A DNA stretch of 64,000 bases, from assembly GCA_020073665.1 (NCBI GenBank), contig JAIQEU010000016.1, positions 62,001-126,000 on the forward strand, given 5' to 3'. This document shows positions 58,794 to 64,000 of this stretch, in pieces; the first letter of the stretch is position 1; each line of letters begins with the position of its first letter. The stretch is from Terriglobia bacterium. GTDB taxonomy: Bacteria; Acidobacteriota; Terriglobia; Terriglobales; Acidobacteriaceae. Made by a program: the position numbers and the translations under genes. A model generated the notes under the pieces. The model had not been told where the DNA came from, did no database searches, and saw only the letters and a program-made list of their open reading frames with translations.

Positions 58794-61244
58794 CTACTCG
58801 TACCTCAGCGCGACCATGGGATCAACCCTGGTAGCCCGTCTGGCAGGAATGTAACAGGCGGCCAGGGCCACCAGGGCAAGCAGTAGTGCGACTCCCGCGA
58901 AAGTCAGCGGATCGGTTGCTCCCACTCCGTAGAGCAGACTCGCCATCAGCCGGGTGATGCCCAAGGCTGCGGCCAGACCCAATCCCACCCCGGCGAGCGC
59001 AAGTTTGCCTCCGCTTCCCAGGATCATCCGCAGAATGTCCCCGCGCCGCGCCCCCAGCGCCATGCGGATGCCGATTTCGTGCACCCGCTGTTTCACCACG
59101 TAAGAGATCACGCCGTAGATGCCGACGCTGGCCAGCAGCAGCGCCAGGCCGGCGAATACGCTGAGCAGAATCATGGAAAATCGCCGGGTCGCGAGCGAAC
59201 TGGCAATGATCTCGTCCATGGTCTGCGCGCCGGAGATGACTTGCTGGCCGCTCATTTGCTCACTGGTGTGGCGGATCGAGTTGAAGAGCCCGTCGGCTCC
59301 GTCAGAACGCACCACCACACTCATGCCAGAAGCCGACAGCTTGATAAATTCGTCTGGCATCTGCATGCCGGGTATATAGAACTGTGCCCGCAGGGATTCG
59401 GTGTCGTCGGAATCGAGGCCCCACTGCTTCACATGGCCGACCACGCCGATGATTTCTGCCGGTGCGGTGGAGTTGTTCAGGTGAATGCGCTTGCCGACTG
59501 CATCTTCATGGGGAAAGAACTTGTGGGCGAAGACCTCATCAACGACAACCACTGCTGGGGCGTGCTCGTTGTCGGCCTCAGTAAAGAACCGGCCCCGCTG
59601 CAGCGGAGTTCCCATGACCTTCAGATAGTCCGGGGCGACAATGTAGTCGATTGCCCAGCTCATATCATTCTGGCTCGCGGGTTTAGGTTGGCCGTCGAGC
59701 CAGAACAACTGCTCATCATCGCTGCTCAGGGGAAGCGCCCCCATGGTGAGCGAGACGGACTGAACCCCGGGAGTGGATTTGAGCTGATCGTGGAGGCCGC
59801 GCATGGCGGCGCGAATCGCGTCGGGAGTTGCGGTCCGCAGCGATGGGGGTGGGGAAACATTAAAGGTCAAGACCTGGTGCGGGTTGAATCCCGGGTCAAC
59901 GCTCCAGAGCCGGGCCAGGCTGCGAATCATCAGGCCCGCACCGATCAGCAGAACCAGGGCCAAGGCCATTTCAATGACAACAAAAACAGCCTGAGCACGG
60001 TGGCGTGCGCCGCTGGTCCCGCGGACACCTTCCTGAAGAGTTTCATGCAAGTTGGGCTGCGATACCTTTAGCGCGGGCGCCAGGCCGAACAGAATCCCCG
60101 CGAGCAAGGTGATCCCCATCGTAAAGATGAGCACGCGAGGGTCAAGTCCGATTTCCTCGGCACGGGGCAAAGCCGTGGGCAACACGCCCAGCGCTGCCCG
60201 GGTTCCCCAAGCGGCCAGAAGCAGACCCAGAGCGCCGCCCACCAGGGCCAGCAGGATACTTTCGGTGAGAAGTTGGCGCAGCACTCGGAACCGGCTCGCG
60301 CCCAGCGCCGCACGAATGGCGAATTCGCGCGTCCTGCCGGTGGAACGGGCCAGCAACAGATTGGCGACGTTTACACACGCAATCAGCAACACGAATCCCA
60401 CCGCAGCCAGCAGCATCAGCAGGAGCGGCTGGACGTTGCCCACCATCTGTTCTCTCAACGGGACGAGGCTCGCGCTGATGCCCCGGTCGGCATCGGGGAA
60501 AGCTCCGGCCAGATTGCGCGTGACGGCCTCCATGTCGGCCCGTGCCTGCTCGATGGTCACGCCAGGCTTGAGGCGTCCGATGCCGTGAATCCCAAGTCCA
60601 GCGCCCCGGGTGGGCAATAGCGGATTGCTCCACTGGCCGATGGGTGCATACACCTCACGCTCCTGAAAGCTGGGAATGCGCAGATGGAAGCTCGCAGGAA
60701 TCACGCCGATGACGGTGTAGTTCCTGCCGTCCAGAGTGAGGGCCTTGCCCAGTATGTCAGGCGCGGAGCCGAACTTGCGCTGCCAGAAACCCGCGCTGAC
60801 GAGCGCCACGGGAGGGGCGCCGATTTCGTCTTCTCCAGGCGCGAAGGTTCGCCCGATCACGGGAGTAACTCCGAGCAGGGGGAAGAAATCGGACGAAACG
60901 AACTCGGCGCTTACCTGTTCAGCCTCGCCTGTGCCCGTCAGGCTGAATGCATAGCCGCGATAAACGGCCAGCGCGGAGAGGGTATGGTTGTCCTTCTGCC
61001 AGTCGCGAAAATTCGGGTAGGAGATGGAACCTTGTTCGAAGTTCGGTTTGCTCTCGTGCAGGGTAATGAGCTGATCGGGCTGGGGAAAGGGTAGCGGGTT
61101 AAGAAGCACGCCGTTGACCACGGAAAACAGCGCCGTGTTGACGCCGATGCCCAGAGCCAGCGTCAGCACCGCCACGGCGGTGAAACCGGGACTCTTGCGC
61201 AGCGTACGCAATCCATACTGGATGTCCTGGAACAAGGTCGTCAT
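58794..61244 (-). CDS. ADOP-type ABC transporter permease (MacB-FtsX duplicated)
   Basis: 816 residues. N-terminal MTTLFQDIQYGLRTLRKSPG is the hallmark start of acidobacterial duplicated orphan permeases. Layout: helix, MacB-like periplasmic domain (about 45-240), three FtsX helices with NVANLLLARSTGRTREFAIR, a second MacB-like domain (about 450-660) and final FtsX helices with QRVHEIGIRMALGARRGDI. Second periplasmic half and FtsX-C repeat the first. No ATPase gene is adjacent, as is usual for these orphans. Role unknown, possibly efflux or lipoprotein handling. Confidence 0.93.
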   Translation of the reverse strand: MTTLFQDIQYGLRTLRKSPGFTAVAVLTLALGIGVNTALFSVVNGVLLNPLPFPQPDQLITLHESKPNFEQGSISYPNFRDWQKDNHTLSALAVYRGYAFSLTGTGEAEQVSAEFVSSDFFPLLGVTPVIGRTFAPGEDEIGAPPVALVSAGFWQRKFGSAPDILGKALTLDGRNYTVIGVIPASFHLRIPSFQEREVYAPIGQWSNPLLPTRGAGLGIHGIGRLKPGVTIEQARADMEAVTRNLAGAFPDADRGISASLVPLREQMVGNVQPLLLMLLAAVGFVLLIACVNVANLLLARSTGRTREFAIRAALGASRFRVLRQLLTESILLALVGGALGLLLAAWGTRAALGVLPTALPRAEEIGLDPRVLIFTMGITLLAGILFGLAPALKVSQPNLHETLQEGVRGTSGARHRAQAVFVVIEMALALVLLIGAGLMIRSLARLWSVDPGFNPHQVLTFNVSPPPSLRTATPDAIRAAMRGLHDQLKSTPGVQSVSLTMGALPLSSDDEQLFWLDGQPKPASQNDMSWAIDYIVAPDYLKVMGTPLQRGRFFTEADNEHAPAVVVVDEVFAHKFFPHEDAVGKRIHLNNSTAPAEIIGVVGHVKQWGLDSDDTESLRAQFYIPGMQMPDEFIKLSASGMSVVVRSDGADGLFNSIRHTSEQMSGQQVISGAQTMDEIIASSLATRRFSMILLSVFAGLALLLASVGIYGVISYVVKQRVHEIGIRMALGARRGDILRMILGSGGKLALAGVGLGLAAALGITRLMASLLYGVGATDPLTFAGVALLLALVALAACYIPARRATRVDPMVALRYE

Positions 61245-61502
61245 GGCAGATGCTTCCTTAGGGTGGTACTTGCTTGTGGCTTATCCGTGTGCAAGTTCGG
61301 TTCCGCCAAGCTCTGCGCTATACCGTTGATTCGACGAGGGAATCTGCCGGGTGTGAGCGAGGCGGGTGTTCGTAGACGACATGGGGATGTTCGGAATCGG
61401 ACAGTCGCTTCGGGGCCAGAGTTTGTTCACCGGCTCGGCGATGGCCTGCCCCTCATACCTGACACCGGGGACGCCACGTCATACAATGAGGTTGGGGTGA
61501 AG

Positions 61503-62672
61503 ATGCGCCGCGTCTATTTCGACAATAATGCCACCACGCCCGTGCTGCCCGAGGTCTTTGAGGCCATGCGCCCCTACTTCGGCGAGCAGTTCGGCAACGC
61601 CTCTTCCATCCATCACCACGGACAGGAAACTCGGGCGGCGGTGGAGCGTGCCCGCGAATCGGTGGCAGCGCTGCTAGGATGCCGGGCGTCGGAAATTGTC
61701 TTCACCAGCGGCGGCACCGAAGGCGACAACCTCGCCATTTTCGGATTGGCCAAGGCTGGCGATCACGTTGTCACCTCCACCCTCGAACATCATGCGGTCC
61801 TGAATGCCTGCAAGCATCTGGAGGGCGCGGGCTGCGAGATCACATTCGTCCCGGTCGACGGACGTGGACTGGTGGATCCGGATGACGTGCGCCGCGCCCT
61901 GCGCCCCAATACCAAGCTCATCACTGTGATGATGGCGAACAACGAAACCGGCGTGCGCCAGCCGGTGGAGGAAATTGGCAGGATCGCGGCCGAAGCCGAC
62001 GTCTACTTCCATAGCGATGGGGTGCAGGCAGCTGGGAAGGTTCCGATCGATGTAGCCCGTATCGGTTGCGATCTGCTCTCGATTTCGGGCCACAAGATGC
62101 ACGCTCCCCAGGGTGTAGGTGCGCTCTACGTGCGCAAGGGAACTCTTCTGCAGCCCATGCTCTATGGCGGCAGTCACGAGCGCTCGCGGCGCGCGGGCAC
62201 GGAAAATGTACCCGGCATCGTCGCCCTGGGCAAGGCGGCGGAACTGGCCCGGGAAGGATTGGCCGACGGCAGTGTCGCTCGCATCGCCGCCCTGCGCGAT
62301 CGCATCGAGCAGACGATTCTGGAATCCGTCGAAGCTACGGGTGTAAACGGAGCGGACGCGCCGCGCGTACCTAACACTGTGAACATCCATTTCGATTACA
62401 TCGAAGGTGAGGCGCTCGTGATCGCTCTCGACTTGAAGGGACTGGCGGTCTCGACTGGCGCGGCTTGTTCGTCCGGAGCAATTGAACCCTCGCACGTGTT
62501 GACTGCCATGGGACTGACACCGGACCGTGCCCGTGCCAGCTTACGCTTCAGCCTGGGCAAGCAGAACACCGCGGAAGATGTCGATTTTGCCCTGCAACTG
62601 GTTCCCAGTACTGTTGCCCGACTGCGCGAACTGTCTCCCGTTTACAATAGGAAACAAGCTATTAGCTCCTAG
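61503..62672 (+). CDS. iscS: Cysteine desulfurase
   Basis: 389 residues from MRRVYFDNNATTPV. PLP Lys198 in SGHKMHAPQG, catalytic Cys322 in STGAACSSGAIEPS, with the long group I type loop after Cys. Produces persulfide sulfur from cysteine. It lies 79 bases before mnmA, on the same strand, which points to sulfur supply for tRNA thiolation. The last residues (AISS) and stop are formed by the adjoining AGCT word repeat. Symbol by family, since no isc cluster is present. Confidence 0.92.
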   Translation: MRRVYFDNNATTPVLPEVFEAMRPYFGEQFGNASSIHHHGQETRAAVERARESVAALLGCRASEIVFTSGGTEGDNLAIFGLAKAGDHVVTSTLEHHAVLNACKHLEGAGCEITFVPVDGRGLVDPDDVRRALRPNTKLITVMMANNETGVRQPVEEIGRIAAEADVYFHSDGVQAAGKVPIDVARIGCDLLSISGHKMHAPQGVGALYVRKGTLLQPMLYGGSHERSRRAGTENVPGIVALGKAAELAREGLADGSVARIAALRDRIEQTILESVEATGVNGADAPRVPNTVNIHFDYIEGEALVIALDLKGLAVSTGAACSSGAIEPSHVLTAMGLTPDRARASLRFSLGKQNTAEDVDFALQLVPSTVARLRELSPVYNRKQAISS

Positions 62673-62747
62673 CTCCTAGCTCCTAGCTCTTAGCGATTAG
62701 CTGGGGCTATCGGTCGCAATCGTCGGTGAGCTAAGAGCCAGAAGCCG
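62655..62747. repeat. AGCTCCT tandem word repeat
   Basis: TAGCTCCTAGCTCCTAGCTC and flanking AGCTATTAGCTC/TTAGCGATTAGC make a tandem array starting inside the cysteine desulfurase C-terminus, with a second GAGCTAAGAGCCAGAAGCC word at 62729-62747 just before the mnmA ATG. Same family as 1186-1220. Confidence 0.7.
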
Positions 62748-62751
62748 CTTT

Positions 62752-63861
62752 ATGCCTTCCACTACCATCGCCGTCGCTATGTCGGGAGGAGTTGACTCCT
62801 CCACCGTCGCAGCCATGCTGCGCGCCGACGGACACCAGGTGATCGGCCTGACTATGCAGCTGTGGAACCAGCGACGGCTGGCGGGTCATGCGGGCATGCC
62901 CGAGGCGGTACAGGGCCGCTGCTGCTCGCTGGACGACGTGTACGACGCGCGCCGCGTCGCCGAGACCATCGGCATCCCCTACTATGTCGTCAATCAGGAG
63001 GAGCGGTTCGAGCGCGATGTAGTGCGCCCGTTTGTGGACGAATACCTCTCGGGACGCACGCCCATCCCTTGTAGTCTGTGCAACAATCACTTGAAGTTTG
63101 ACCAGCTATTGATTGTCGCCAAGCAGATTGGCGCCGACACGCTGGCCACCGGCCACTACGCCCGCGTGGAGCGCGACGAGCTGCGGGGCCGCTGGCTGCT
63201 CAAGCGCGCCGCCGATCCCTCGAAGGACCAGACCTATTTCCTGTTTGGCCTGACCCAGGAGCAGCTCAGCCGCACCCGCTTCCCCCTGGGGGGCATGACC
63301 AAGCCTGAGGTTCGCGAGTTGGCGCGGCGGTATGGGCTGGCTCTCGCCGAGAAGCCGGACTCGCAGGAGATTTGCTTCGTCCCCGGCGGCGATTACAAGA
63401 GCTTTCTCGATGCCTATCTCGCCGAGCGCGGTGAGACCCTGCCCGACACCGCGGGCGAACTAGTCACCAGCGATGGGCAAGTTATCGGCGAGCATGGCGG
63501 TATTCACAATTTCACCGTCGGACAGCGCAAAGGATTGGGCGTGGCCACTGGCTCGCCGCTTTACGTCCTGCAGATCAAGGGGGACGCTCGCCAGGTAGTG
63601 GTTGGCCATCAGGAGGAGCTGTACTCGAAGACCCTCCGCGCCCGCCAGGTGAACCTGATTGCGGTGGATGAGTTGCGCGAACCCATGCGCGTTACCGTGA
63701 AGATCCGTCACCGTCACGAGGGGGCCCCGGCTACTGTCGAGAAGTCGGGCGACGACGAGTTGCTGGCCACCTTTGACCAGCCTCAGCGCGCCATCACTCC
63801 TGGCCAGGCAGCCGTCTTCTACAACGGAGATATCGTGGTTGGCGGCGGCTGGATCGCGTAA
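62752..63861 (+). CDS. mnmA: tRNA-specific 2-thiouridylase MnmA
   Basis: 369 residues. PP-loop [15 protein letters not shown], catalytic Cys110 in [11 protein letters not shown] and persulfide Cys208 in [19 protein letters not shown] and GQRKGLGV near the C-terminal beta domain. Adds sulfur at uridine 34 of Lys/Glu/Gln tRNAs. An extended segment with CC at 57-58 is usual in this clade. Paired with the upstream cysteine desulfurase. Confidence 0.95.
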   Translation: MPSTTIAVAMSGGVDSSTVAAMLRADGHQVIGLTMQLWNQRRLAGHAGMPEAVQGRCCSLDDVYDARRVAETIGIPYYVVNQEERFERDVVRPFVDEYLSGRTPIPCSLCNNHLKFDQLLIVAKQIGADTLATGHYARVERDELRGRWLLKRAADPSKDQTYFLFGLTQEQLSRTRFPLGGMTKPEVRELARRYGLALAEKPDSQEICFVPGGDYKSFLDAYLAERGETLPDTAGELVTSDGQVIGEHGGIHNFTVGQRKGLGVATGSPLYVLQIKGDARQVVVGHQEELYSKTLRARQVNLIAVDELREPMRVTVKIRHRHEGAPATVEKSGDDELLATFDQPQRAITPGQAAVFYNGDIVVGGGWIA

Positions 63862-63866
63862 GGCCA

Positions 63867-63898
63867 AAATAAAAAAGGCAGCGTCGGAACGCTGCCTT
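63867..63898 (-). terminator. Rho-independent terminator of the edge gene
   Basis: On the minus strand, AAGGCAGCGT (63898-63889) and ACGCTGCCTT (63884-63875) form a perfect 10-bp stem with loop TCCG, followed by TTTTATTTTG. It terminates the partial minus-strand gene and may also slow mnmA transcription from the other side. Confidence 0.85.
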
Positions 63899-63917
63899 CG
63901 TGGTCTCTCGCGATCTC

Positions 63918-64000
63918 TTAAATGAACATCTCGTCCTGGGGCACGCTGACGCCGTCGCGCCGCCGCTTTTTTCCACCCAGCAGGAATTCCAATCCGGCGG
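63918..64000 (-). CDS. Partial gene at window edge, C-terminus only
   Basis: The last 26 codons of a minus-strand gene running off the window: AGLEFLLGGKKRRRDGVSV then PQDEMFI and TAA at 63918-63920. The good terminator just beyond supports a real 3' end. The family cannot be named from this piece. Confidence 0.55.
   Translation of the reverse strand, partial: AGLEFLLGGKKRRRDGVSVPQDEMFI

Noticed and set aside
62657-62697. CRISPR-like array
   Set aside because: The tandem units are about 7 bases long with no spacers. No cas gene is near.

Overview
This window is a GC-rich bacterial chromosome segment, most likely from an Acidobacteriota member of the Terriglobia/Koribacter type. The best lineage marker is the 816-residue protein at 58794-61244, which has the duplicated MacB-FtsX layout known as ADOP (acidobacterial duplicated orphan permease). 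A bacillithiol deacetylase (BshB1), a tricorn-like protease, a Tat-exported amidase and many short intergenic palindromic repeats fit that assignment, which was made without any database search. No prophage, CRISPR array or intact insertion sequence is visible. The only mobile-element trace is a transposase tail at 57303-57506.

Layout. 0-5 kb: hpt, rhodanese, UPF0173 hydrolase and O-methyltransferase, then a minus-strand operon crcB-GNAT-DUF190-bshB1 behind a clear fluoride riboswitch. 5-9 kb: a 6S-like structured RNA candidate, a prenyl diphosphate synthase, a degenerate receiver protein, xseB and a fused homocysteine methyltransferase/methylene-THF reductase. 9-18 kb: a beta-propeller lipoprotein, a penicillin-acylase-family enzyme, Fur, two tandem zinc-ribbon membrane proteins, a DHH phosphoesterase and FetAB. 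18-24 kb: a SET protein, small hypotheticals, a TPR protein, a ClC channel, tRNA-Arg(CCT), a secreted protein and a sugar epimerase. 24-39 kb: amidase, tricorn-like protease, GT2, truncated DUF2207 protein, 2-hydroxyacid dehydrogenase, receiver-PP2C, transketolase, PNPOx protein and aminotransferase.

39-44 kb holds the most remarkable locus, an NAD-dependent formate dehydrogenase. Its catalytic subunit is read through an in-frame UGA, a selenocysteine codon followed by a bacterial SECIS hairpin with a GGUCU loop. The [4Fe-4S] domain that normally begins this polypeptide is instead the C-terminus of a different subunit, encoded at the far end of the operon beyond the NuoE-NuoF-like diaphorase subunit.

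44-49 kb: an aminotransferase, then an accessory pocket of unrecognised small genes (a lipoprotein, a 27-residue membrane peptide, DUF4386, a 20-bp hairpin), then VOC and enoyl-CoA hydratase genes. 49-54 kb: the minus-strand central metabolism cluster gapA-pgk-macro domain-tpiA-tRNA-Leu(GAG)-secG-MBL hydrolase. 54-64 kb: Nramp transporter, universal stress protein, outer-membrane-like protein, transposase remnant, citrate synthase, ADOP permease, and a cysteine desulfurase-mnmA pair that fits sulfur delivery to tRNA 2-thiouridine.

Many intergenic gaps carry short word-like repeats (AGCT words, GTCGTCAG words, GGTACTCG words, TTGAATCATT words) or GC-rich hairpins. One AGCT-word copy lies inside the bshB1 coding sequence as an in-frame insertion.
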